Position numbers and translations under genes: made by a program | Assembly: GCA_000434015.1 (NCBI GenBank) | Contig: HF999512.1 | Location: 1 to 15,643 of the forward strand | Direction: 5' to 3' | Origin: Clostridium sp. CAG:571 | GTDB lineage: Bacteria; Bacillota; Clostridia; TANB77; CAG-508 | DNA length: 15,643 nt | Notes under the pieces: generated by a model | What the model was told of the DNA's origin: nothing | The model's input: only the letters and a program-made list of their open reading frames with translations | Databases searched by the model: none | Part shown: in pieces, positions 7,549 to 14,063 of the stretch | Layout: the number at the start of each line of letters is the position of its first letter | Numbering within the stretch: position 1 is the first letter of the stretch

Positions 7549-8672
7549 ATGATTGAATTAGAAGAAAATAAAAGATATTTACAATCCTTAAAATCTAGAT
7601 TAGAAAGCATTGGTGAGTCCCTTTGACATATCTAAAATAGAAAAAGAATTAGAAAAATTGGAAAATAAAACATTAGAACCAAACTTCTGGAATGATTCAA
7701 AAAAATCAAAAATAGTTTTATCAAAAATAAAAATTTTAAAAGATAAAAAAGATAATTTTACAAAAATAGAAAAAGAATTAGAAAATCTAGAAGAAATGAA
7801 TGAAATGCTACTAGTAGAAAACGATGAATCTTTAATAAATGACATTTTGGTTGGTACAAAAAAAATAGAAAAAGATATAGAAAATTTGGAAATAAAAACA
7901 CTTCTATCTGGAAAATATGATCAAAATAATGCTATTATAACACTTCATCCTGGAGCAGGTGGAACAGAATCTCAAGATTGGGCAGAAATGTTATACAGGA
8001 TGTATACTAGGTGGGCAACAAGTCATGGATATATAGTAAAAGAATTAGATTATTTAGAAGGTGATGAAGCTGGTATAAAAAGTGTTACAGCTCTTATTGA
8101 AGGGGAATATGCATATGGTTACTTAAAAGCTGAAAAAGGTGTTCATAGATTAGTAAGAATATCACCTTTTGATGCAGGCGGAAGAAGACATACATCTTTT
8201 GCATCATTAGAAGTTCTACCAGAAATAACAGATGACATTGAAATAGAAATAAATCCGGATGATTTAAGAGTAGACACATATAGAGCTTCTGGAGCAGGAG
8301 GACAGCATATAAATAAGACATCATCTGCTGTAAGAATAACTCATATTCCAACAAACACAGTAGTAGCTTGTCAATCTGAACGTTCTCAAATTCAAAACAG
8401 AGAAACAGCAATGAAAATGCTTAAATCTAAATTGTTAGATTTAAAAGAACGTGAACATAAAGAAAAAATAGAGGATTTAAAAGGCGAGCAAAGAGATATT
8501 GCGTGGGGAAGCCAAATAAGATCTTATGTTTTTTGCCCATATACGCTAGTAAAAGATCATCGAACAGGATATGAAATTCGGAAATGTTCAAGATGTTATG
8601 GACGGAAATATAGATGGATTCATTGAAGAATATCTTAAGAAAAATAGTAAAATAGATAAAGAAGAGGTATAA
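7549..8672 (+). CDS. prfB: Peptide chain release factor 2, with two +1 shift sites
   Basis: Release factor 2 ends translation at UGA and UAA. The start ATG at 7549 opens a 25-codon leader ending CTT TGA (7621-7626), the classical autoregulatory site; a +1 shift leads into GACATATCT and the body. The SPF anticodon-mimic tripeptide is at about residues 205-207, the catalytic GGQ at 250-252, exactly as in known RF2. The body then breaks a second time. At 8579 an in-frame CGG leads to a 15-residue unrelated tail (RKCSRCYGRKYRWIH) and a TGA at 8626. Skipping the C gives GNVQDVMDGNIDGFIEEYL, the conserved RF2 C-terminus, ending at TAA 8670-8672 for 373 residues, the normal length. An essential gene is unlikely to be a pseudogene, so a second recoding event is the better reading. 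The next gene starts 2 bases on. Confidence 0.95.
7612..7627 (+). promoter_or_regulatory. Classical RF2 autoregulatory +1 frameshift site
   Basis: An internal Shine-Dalgarno-like GGTGAG (7612-7617), a 3-base spacer TCC, then CTT TGA C. The layout equals that of Escherichia coli prfB (SD, 3 bases, CUU UGA C). When RF2 is scarce the leucyl-tRNA slips from CUU to UUU and reading resumes at GAC (7625). Confidence 0.96.
8576..8585 (+). other. CGG +1 shift site 2 (prfB C-terminus)
   Basis: Context ATT CGG AAA T. The conserved RTGYEI lies in the incoming frame and GNVQDVMDG in the +1 frame, so the shift is confined to within a codon or so of CGG (8579-8581). Quadruplet CGGA. Homologous RF2 proteins have Gly (Firmicutes, E-[IM]-G-N) or Arg (E. 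coli, TRN) at this residue. Confidence 0.88.
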
Positions 8673-8674
8673 AT

Positions 8675-9304
8675 ATGAAAACTAAAGATATATATAAAGA
8701 AAATAAAGAAAGAAAGTATTGTCAAATAGTAGATATAAAAAATGAAAATGTAGAAGTTGAGTCTGCTCCTATAAAGGTAATAAAAGAAAATTGGAAAAAA
8801 TATTTAGCAGCTACGTTAATTATATTAGCAATAATAATTTTTACATTTTATAAAGATTTAAAAGTATTATTCTCTGTAATAGCATTTTTTGCTTTTATTG
8901 CATTATTATCTATTGTATCAAACATATATAGTATGAAATGCAAGGAAAACTCTTTATCACTTAAATTCAATTTTCAAAAGTTTGAATTACCATATAGTAG
9001 AATTGCTAATATATATTTATCAAAAGATTTTACTGCAAATGATTTAATTCCAATGATTAATTACAATTTGGTTATTCGATACGTAGATAACATGAACTTT
9101 TTAAAAGAACTATCTTTTTCAACTATGTTTTTGAAAGAAGAAAAATTAAAAGAATTTTTAGATAATTTTGTGATAAGTAATGAAGAACAAGCAAAATGTG
9201 TTAAATATGAAAAATATAAACTATTCAAGAAGATATTAAAAAGTTCAGCTTTTATAATATTTATCATTGCTTTAATAGTAGTTGTATGTTTAAAAATAAA
9301 ATAA
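8675..9304 (+). CDS. Predicted membrane protein of unknown function
   Basis: A 209-residue protein I do not recognise. It has a charged N-terminus, two close hydrophobic helices at about residues 43-60 and 64-83, a soluble middle of about 100 residues, and a third helix near the C-terminus (about 190-207). The middle part (NSLSLKFNFQKFELPYSRIANIYLSKDF... and NLVIRYVDNM) resembles the bacterial PH-like domain found after paired helices in small Firmicute membrane proteins, but this is only a resemblance. It begins 2 bases after the true prfB stop with AGAGG as ribosome site, so it is probably translated with prfB and depends on the same transcript. Arg is coded here by CGA and AGA, never CGG. 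Confidence 0.75.
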   Translation: MKTKDIYKENKERKYCQIVDIKNENVEVESAPIKVIKENWKKYLAATLIILAIIIFTFYKDLKVLFSVIAFFAFIALLSIVSNIYSMKCKENSLSLKFNFQKFELPYSRIANIYLSKDFTANDLIPMINYNLVIRYVDNMNFLKELSFSTMFLKEEKLKEFLDNFVISNEEQAKCVKYEKYKLFKKILKSSAFIIFIIALIVVVCLKIK

Positions 9305-9338
9305 TCACATTTTAGAATAAATATAAATATAATAAAAT

Positions 9339-9368
9339 ATAATTAGAATTATAATTAACTCTAATTAT
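9339..9368 (+). repeat. Inverted repeat upstream of aspartokinase
   Basis: ATAATTAGA (9339-9347) and TCTAATTAT (9360-9368) form a 9-base AT-rich stem with a 12-base loop, 30 bases before the aspartokinase start. It is followed by a weak T-run, so it may be a modest terminator for the preceding gene. It is far too small to be a lysine riboswitch. Confidence 0.4.
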
Positions 9369-9398
9369 CAATTTTATAAAAAAGAAGGTGCCTAGAAT

Positions 9399-10583
9399 AT
9401 GGACACGATAGTATTAAAATTTGGTGGAAGCTCTGTAGCAGACAATATTAAATTAAACATAGTGGCTGATAAAATAATAGAACTATATAACCAAAAGAAC
9501 AACATAGTAGTTATAGTTTCGGCACAGGGAAAAACAACAGATAAATTATTAAAAGAAGCTTACGAATTATCTAGTATTCCAAATGATAGAGAATTAGATG
9601 TTTTACTTAGTACTGGAGAACAAGTATCAATTTCAAAACTAAGTATATTATTAAACAGATTAGGATATCCATGTATATCATTAACTGGATGGCAAGCAGG
9701 AATTTTTACTAACAAAACAAATCAAAATGCTATTATTCAAAATATTGATACAAATAGAATAACAGATGAATTAAGCAAAAGAAAAATTGTTGTTATTGCA
9801 GGTTTTCAAGGAATAAATGAAAATATGGATATAACAACATTTGGTAGAGGCGGATCTGATACAACAGCAGTAGCAGTTGCAAGTGCTTTAAATGCAAAAC
9901 ATTGCTATATTTTTTCTGATGTAGATGGAATATATACTACAGATCCAAATAAAGTAACTGTAGCAAAAAAATTAGAAACATTATCTTATGTAGAGATGCT
10001 AGACATTGCAAGTGAAGGTGCAAAAGTCCTACATAATAGGTGTATAGAAGTAGGACAGAAATTTAAAATACCAATTATTACAAAATCTACATTTAATAAT
10101 AAAGCTGGAACTATAATACAAGATAAAATTATTGAAGATACAAAAGTTAAAAGTATAGTAAAAAATGATGATATTATATTAGTAAATTTAAAATATGAAA
10201 ATTATTCTATTCAATTATTTAATCAAATTTATAATTGTTTATTGGATAATGGAATTATTTTAGCAAACTTCATCAATTCTAGTATTCATAGTTTAGATGT
10301 AAGCTTTACTATGAAATCAGTGTATTTAAACAAGTTTCAGAATATATTAGAAACCGAATTAAAAATGTTTAATTCTACCTTTTCTAATATATCAAGAATA
10401 GCAATTATTGGTCATGGAATAATGAATGATGATAAAATTTTAAGACAAACATTAGATATATTAAAAATAAATGAATTGGAACCTATTAGCTTAGAAACAA
10501 ATGAATCAAAAATAGCAATAACTTTTAAAGAAAAAATAAGCAATTCAATATTAGAACAATTGCATACAAAATTAATAGTTTAA
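9399..10583 (+). CDS. Aspartate kinase
   Basis: A 394-residue monofunctional aspartokinase, which phosphorylates L-aspartate in the first step towards lysine, threonine, methionine and diaminopimelate. The amino-acid kinase domain shows KFGGSS (residues 7-12), STGEQVS (71-77), the TTFGRGGSDTTA motif (146-157) and the FSDVDGIYTTDPNKV nucleotide-binding segment. The C-terminal third (about 265-394) has the size and pattern of two tandem ACT domains, the usual seat of feedback inhibition, although their sequence is weakly conserved. The ATG follows GAAGGTG. No lysine riboswitch or leader peptide fits in the short upstream gap, so control is more likely allosteric than by leader RNA. The transcript ends at the terminator at 10689-10724. 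A choice between lysC, dapG and thrA-type names cannot be made. Confidence 0.94.
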   Translation: MDTIVLKFGGSSVADNIKLNIVADKIIELYNQKNNIVVIVSAQGKTTDKLLKEAYELSSIPNDRELDVLLSTGEQVSISKLSILLNRLGYPCISLTGWQAGIFTNKTNQNAIIQNIDTNRITDELSKRKIVVIAGFQGINENMDITTFGRGGSDTTAVAVASALNAKHCYIFSDVDGIYTTDPNKVTVAKKLETLSYVEMLDIASEGAKVLHNRCIEVGQKFKIPIITKSTFNNKAGTIIQDKIIEDTKVKSIVKNDDIILVNLKYENYSIQLFNQIYNCLLDNGIILANFINSSIHSLDVSFTMKSVYLNKFQNILETELKMFNSTFSNISRIAIIGHGIMNDDKILRQTLDILKINELEPISLETNESKIAITFKEKISNSILEQLHTKLIV

Positions 10584-10594
10584 AACGAAATCTA

Positions 10595-10662
10595 TGACAA
10601 AGAATTGAGCATCCTTATTTGTCACATTTGTTAAAGTTAATTAGTTTTATCATAACTAATTA
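10595..10662 (+). repeat. Two stem-loops after aspartokinase
   Basis: TGACAAA (10595-10601) pairs with TTTGTCA (10618-10624), and TAATTAGTT (10638-10646) pairs with AACTAATTA (10654-10662) around a 7-base loop. Neither has a T-tract, but both precede the true terminator at 10689. They may stabilise the 3' end of the transcript. Confidence 0.45.
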
Positions 10663-10688
10663 GGATAGAAAATTATATTTTTAGCAAT

Positions 10689-10724
10689 AAATAGAGATAA
10701 AAAGTTATCTCTATTTATTTTTTT
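10689..10724 (+). terminator. Strong intrinsic terminator after aspartokinase
   Basis: AAATAGAGATAA (10689-10700) and TTATCTCTATTT (10705-10716) form a perfect 12-base stem with an AAAG loop, followed by ATTTTTTT. It separates the aspartokinase unit from the yabP-yabQ group. Confidence 0.93.
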
Positions 10725-10787
10725 AGTTCTAAAATAGACAAACTTTGAATATATATATTTTAGGAAAAAAAGTAAGGAGTGATAAAA

Positions 10788-11084
10788 ATGGCTATAGATG
10801 AAAGGAAAGCATTATCTTCTAATGTAATACAAAATATAGTTTTAGAAAATAGAGAAAAATTAAGTATCTCAGGAGTACTTGATGTTCTCAGTTTTGATGA
10901 TCAAATAGTAATTGTAGAAACAGAACTTGGATTGTTAACTATAAAAGGAGAAAATTTAAAAATAAATAAATTAAGTATAGATACTGAAGAAGTAATTGTA
11001 GAAGGAGAAATAATCAATCTTGGATATAGCGAAAAAGATGATGAAAAAAAAGGCGGTAGTTTTTTAAATAAGATTTTTAAATAG
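10788..11084 (+). CDS. yabP: Sporulation protein YabP
   Basis: A 98-residue protein of the YabP/YqfC family, needed in spore formers for correct spore cortex or coat assembly and normally expressed in the mother cell. The family core is clear: LENREKLSISGVLDV, a central D-x-x-I-V-x-ETELG strand, LLTIKGENLKI, and a final VEGEI strand. The ATG at 10788 lies 8 bases after AAGGAG; an in-frame GTG at 10779 overlaps that box and is rejected. It is followed 18 bases on by yabQ, the usual partner. A weak TAGACA/TATTTT pair sits upstream, but I see no clear sigma-E promoter. The gene shows that the lineage carries sporulation functions. Confidence 0.9.
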   Translation: MAIDERKALSSNVIQNIVLENREKLSISGVLDVLSFDDQIVIVETELGLLTIKGENLKINKLSIDTEEVIVEGEIINLGYSEKDDEKKGGSFLNKIFK

Positions 11085-11102
11085 TAAGTAGGTGTTTTTT
11101 AA

Positions 11103-11634
11103 ATGGAGAATTCTATAAACCAATTATATACATTGTTTGTATTTATATTAAGTGGAGCTGTAATTGGAATTCTATTTGATTTATTTAGAATACTCAGAAA
11201 GTCATTTAAAACTCCTGATATCATAACATATATAGAAGATATTTTATTTTGGATACTAACAGGGTTATTTTTATTGTATATAATATTTAAATATAGTTTT
11301 GGCCAGTTACGTATATATATGTTTGTTAGCCTAATTATAGGAATTGTTATTTATTTTCTTACAATAAGTAAATATTTTATAAAATTAAATGTAAAAACAA
11401 TTCGGATTTATAAAATTTATTATATTAAAAATTTTATACGTAGTATTTTACCCTATAAAAATAATATTTAAAATTTTACAAAAGACACTTTTAAAACCTT
11501 TTTCTTTTATTACTATAAATATTCGCAAATTTTGTTTAAGTTTTTTGAAAAATTTGACAAAAATATTAAAAAGTGTTAATATATCAAAGAAAAAAAGAAA
11601 AAATTATAAAGAAAAGAAGGATTTTACTTTATAA
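11103..11634 (+). CDS. yabQ: Spore cortex protein YabQ, split by a +1 shift at CGG
   Basis: YabQ is a mother-cell membrane protein needed for spore cortex formation. The N-terminal part has the usual close helices (about residues 7-27, 42-63 and 68-90) with the motif GILFDLFRILR. In the incoming frame the gene stops at 11471, only 122 residues, with a short odd tail after an in-frame CGG (11403-11405). Skipping the C gives GGA TTT ATA and a further 75 codons without a stop to TAA 11632-11634. The extension (ILYVVFYPIKIIFKIL and then a lysine-rich end) is the typical amphipathic, basic tail of YabQ, and total length becomes 176 residues. A stop-free run of that size by chance in such AT-rich DNA is improbable. 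It sits between yabP and a DivIC-like gene, the expected order. Confidence 0.87.
11400..11409 (+). other. CGG +1 shift site 3 (yabQ)
   Basis: Context ATT CGG ATT T; quadruplet CGGA. Before it the YabQ membrane helices are in one frame; after it the basic tail FIKFIILKILYVVFYP is in the +1 frame. Confidence 0.8.
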
Positions 11635-11691
11635 TGTAGAAAAATATTATTAAGATATTATTTATATTAAAATTGGAGAGAAGTCTTACAT

Positions 11692-11967
11692 ATGAAGAAA
11701 TTAAAAAAACCATATAAAAAAATGTTTATATTGTGTATAAGTATATATGTAATATATACACTCATAACGCAGCAAAAAACATTAAATACATATAAAAAAG
11801 AAGAAGAAACTTATACAAAACAAATTGCACAAGAACAAGAAACTAATCAAGAACTTAATCAAGTAAAAGAAAATGTTGATTCAACCGAATATATAGAAGA
11901 TGTAGCAAGAGAAAAACTAGGAATGTACTTACCAAATGAGAGAATTTTTTATGATATTGGTAATTAG
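11692..11967 (+). CDS. FtsB/DivIC-type septum formation initiator
   Basis: A 91-residue bitopic membrane protein. A basic N-terminus (MKKLKKPYKKM) is followed by one membrane helix (about 11-27), a coiled coil of glutamate, glutamine and lysine (about 32-66), and a C-terminal VAREKLGMYLPNERIFYDI segment matching the conserved end of DivIC/FtsB proteins. In the divisome this protein pairs with FtsL and links early and late division proteins. Its place after yabP-yabQ equals the order known from Bacillus and clostridia (yabP, yabQ, divIC), which is why divIC is a likely name. A GGAGA ribosome site precedes the ATG; the 57-base gap to the restored yabQ stop fits an operon. A strong terminator follows directly. 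Confidence 0.85.
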   Translation: MKKLKKPYKKMFILCISIYVIYTLITQQKTLNTYKKEEETYTKQIAQEQETNQELNQVKENVDSTEYIEDVAREKLGMYLPNERIFYDIGN

Positions 11968-12010
11968 TTTACAAGAGACTAAAAGTCTCTTGTAAATAAA
12001 ATTTTTTCTA
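11968..12010 (+). terminator. Strong intrinsic terminator after the DivIC-like gene
   Basis: TTTACAAGAGACT (11968-11980) and AGTCTCTTGTAAA (11984-11996) form a perfect 13-base stem around AAA, followed by TAAAATTTTTTCT. It begins at the DivIC-like stop codon (11965-11967) and isolates rho as a separate unit. Confidence 0.93.
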
Positions 12011-12071
12011 TTAATTTAATTCTTAATAAATTTCCAAAAATGTAATAATAAAAATTAAATATTAATTATGT

Positions 12072-12078
12072 GGGGGGG
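12072..12078 (+). promoter_or_regulatory. Seven-G tract serving as rho ribosome binding site
   Basis: A run of seven G in very AT-rich DNA, placed 7 bases before the rho ATG. It can pair with the CCUCC of 16S rRNA only through G-C and G-U pairs, unlike the GGAGG boxes elsewhere in the window. Confidence 0.5.
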
Positions 12079-12085
12079 CCTATTT

Positions 12086-13399
12086 ATGGATTTCGAAAAA
12101 TGCACTTTAGTAGAATTACGTCAATTAGCAAAAGAAAAAGGTGTTAAAAATGTATCAAAATTAAAAAAAGAAGATTTAATTGATATATTATCTGACTTAA
12201 ATCCAAAAGAAGAAAAAGAAAATTCAAAAGTAAATAATCTATCAAATGATGCGAGTGCATACAAAATAACAAATGCAGATGATGAAATTGTTGAAGGAAT
12301 ATTAGAAGTATTACCAGATGGTTACGGATTTTTGAGAGGAGAGAACTATTTATCTAGTCCTAAAGATGTATATATTTCTCCTGTTCAAATTAGACGTTTT
12401 AGATTAGACAAAGGTGATAAAATAAAAGGAATTGCAAGACAACCTAAAGAAGGAGAAAAATTTCCAGCTTTAATATATGTAGGAGAAGTTAATGGACAAG
12501 CTCCAGAAATGGCATATAAAAGAAAAAAATTTGATGACCTTATACCTATATACCCTAACGAAAGATTAAAATTAGAAACCAATCCTACAGATTTTGCAAT
12601 GCGACTTATAGATTTAGTATGCCCTGTTGGAAAAGGTCAAAGAGGAATGATTGTTGCACCACCAAAAGTTGGAAAAACTACTCTTTTAAAGAAAATTGCT
12701 AACAGTATTTCAGCTAATAATCCAGAAGTTGAACTAATAGTACTATTAATAGATGAACGTCCAGAAGAAGTAACAGATATGAAACGTTCTATAAAAGGCG
12801 ATGTAATATATTCCACTTTTGATGAATTGCCTGAACATCATGTGAAAGTTGCAGAAATGGTATTAGAAAGAGCAAAAAGATTAACTGAGCAAAATAAAGA
12901 TGTAGTAATTTTGCTAGATAGTATTACAAGACTTGCAAGAGCATATAATTTGGTTATTCCATCATCAGGAAGAACTCTATCTGGAGGATTTGATCCAGCA
13001 GCACTACATAAACCAAAGAAATTCTTTGGTGCAGCTAGAAATATAGAAAACGGCGGAAGTTTAACTATTCTTGCTACAGCCTTAATAGAAACAGGAAGTA
13101 GAATGGATGAAGTTATATTTGAAGAATTTAAAGGTACAGGAAATATGGAGGTTGTACTTGATAAAAAGTTATCTGAAAAAAGAATTTTTCCTGCTATTGA
13201 TATCAATAAATCTGGAACAAGAAGAGAAGATTTATTGCAAACTCCAAAAGAACTAGAAACAGTTTATGCATTAAGAAAAGCTATGAATAGCTTACCTGTT
13301 GCAGATGTTACAGATCAATTAATTAGTCAAATGGTCTCAACTAAAACAAATGAAGAATTCATTGATAAAATAGATTTGTATTTAAAAAGATTTAAATAG
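12086..13399 (+). CDS. rho: Transcription termination factor Rho
   Basis: A 437-residue hexameric RNA helicase that ends transcription. The order is: Rho_N helix bundle (LVELRQLAKEKGVKNVSKLKKEDL, residues 5-28); a short charged linker; the cold-shock-like RNA-binding domain (EGILEVLPDGYGFLR... DVYISPVQIRRF); and the RecA-like motor with Walker A APPKVGKTT at about 191-199, Walker B VVILLDSITR near 273-282, and the secondary RNA-binding Q/R-loop regions SGGFDPAALHKPKKFFGAARN and EFKGTGNMEVVLDKKLS. All catalytic residues I can check are present. The start at 12086 is preferred because it gives a normal Rho N-terminus; an ATG at 12068 is in frame but would place a seven-G run inside the coding region. 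That run (12072-12078), 7 bases before the ATG, seems to serve as ribosome site. Confidence 0.97.
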   Translation: MDFEKCTLVELRQLAKEKGVKNVSKLKKEDLIDILSDLNPKEEKENSKVNNLSNDASAYKITNADDEIVEGILEVLPDGYGFLRGENYLSSPKDVYISPVQIRRFRLDKGDKIKGIARQPKEGEKFPALIYVGEVNGQAPEMAYKRKKFDDLIPIYPNERLKLETNPTDFAMRLIDLVCPVGKGQRGMIVAPPKVGKTTLLKKIANSISANNPEVELIVLLIDERPEEVTDMKRSIKGDVIYSTFDELPEHHVKVAEMVLERAKRLTEQNKDVVILLDSITRLARAYNLVIPSSGRTLSGGFDPAALHKPKKFFGAARNIENGGSLTILATALIETGSRMDEVIFEEFKGTGNMEVVLDKKLSEKRIFPAIDINKSGTRREDLLQTPKELETVYALRKAMNSLPVADVTDQLISQMVSTKTNEEFIDKIDLYLKRFK

Positions 13400-13514
13400 A
13401 AAATTTTTAAAACGCATACACTTGTTTTATATTCAATATGAGTAAACTTTTAAAATATGTCTGATAATATAGTAATATAGACTAATGAGGAACTTTAACC
13501 AATAAAAAAGGTTT

Positions 13515-13550
13515 TCAATCCTACTCTTTGTGAATTCGCCAATGGATTGA
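13515..13550 (+). repeat. Inverted repeat in the leader of the 74-residue ORF
   Basis: TCAATCC (13515-13521) and GGATTGA (13544-13550) form a 7-base stem ending just before the GAGGAGG box. The stem could expose or hide the ribosome site; no clear promoter is seen in the 170 bases after rho. Confidence 0.4.
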
Positions 13551-13571
13551 TTTTCCAGAGGAGGAAAAACA

Positions 13572-13796
13572 ATGAAAAAATTCACAAACTTAGACGATTT
13601 CGGAGTTAGCGATAAGAAGAGTTTTTTTCAAACATTCGAAGCTCCCAATGTGATGGAACTCGAAGAACAACTTGCAAACTTCGAAAAGTCTAACAACTGC
13701 ACCGAAATTAACAGAAGTGCACCTGCCGCAGCCTGCTTTGATGGCTACTTTAGAGTATATGTAACCTCAGCGTTTAAGGAAAACTCAAAAGGATAA
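13572..13796 (+). CDS. Small protein of unknown function (74 residues)
   Basis: I do not recognise this 74-residue protein. It has an ideal ribosome site (GAGGAGG 8 bases before the ATG), a leader stem-loop, and its own strong terminator, so it is very probably expressed. It is polar, with no membrane segment, two cysteines (C43 and C55), an acidic central helix (ELEEQLANFEKSNN, 29-42) and a C-terminal part with SAPAAACFDGYFRVYV. The acidic helix followed by a small cysteine-containing tail recalls the leader-plus-core plan of a modified peptide precursor, but no modification enzyme lies nearby, so this is speculation. Its codons (AAC, TTC, GAC, CTC, GCC) are unlike those of the flanking genes and suggest transfer. 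It contains no in-frame CGG. Confidence 0.65.
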   Translation: MKKFTNLDDFGVSDKKSFFQTFEAPNVMELEEQLANFEKSNNCTEINRSAPAAACFDGYFRVYVTSAFKENSKG

Positions 13797-13829
13797 CTTC
13801 GGCAATATTTAAGTTTCGGGAATGCAAGA

Positions 13830-13870
13830 ATGCTCAAGATCCGGATTCGGAGTCTTGGGCATTTCTTTTA
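13830..13870 (+). terminator. GC-richer intrinsic terminator after the 74-residue ORF
   Basis: ATGCTCAAGA (13830-13839) pairs with TCTTGGGCAT (13853-13862, one G-U), with an inner TCCG/CGGA stem around GATT and one bulged G. It is followed by TTCTTTTA. It is much richer in G and C than other terminators here, matching the foreign look of the ORF. Confidence 0.85.
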
Positions 13871-14001
13871 TAAAAATCAAAAGTAAAGCATATATACACT
13901 ACAAAAACTCTTGTCATATACAGTAAATCTTTAAAAAAGCTGTTTTCTCATATTTATTTTCCGATGTTTAAATATAAGAATAAAAGTAAATTGTTCTGTA
14001 T

Positions 14002-14029
14002 TTGACTTGCTAGATAATAGGATTATATT
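14002..14029 (+). promoter_or_regulatory. Probable promoter of the second histidine phosphatase
   Basis: TTGACT (14002-14007), a 16-base spacer, then TATATT (14024-14029); a TATTAT at 14026 would give 18-base spacing. The start would lie close upstream of the GGAGG box of the phosphatase gene. The rest of 13871-14001 shows nothing else I can support. Confidence 0.6.
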
Positions 14030-14063
14030 ATAAAATATAAAAAAAGTGTGGAGGTAAATAAAT

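Noticed and set aside
7624..7626. In-frame TGA early in prfB as a sign of UGA recoding or a pseudogene
   Set aside because: It is the standard RF2 autoregulatory CTTTGAC site with an internal SD-like sequence at the usual spacing.
9305..9398. Lysine riboswitch ahead of aspartokinase
   Set aside because: The gap is under 100 bases and holds only a 9-base AT-rich stem; an L-box needs far more structured sequence.
10779..10787. GTG start for yabP nine bases upstream of the ATG
   Set aside because: It overlaps the AAGGAG ribosome site, which is correctly spaced for the ATG at 10788.
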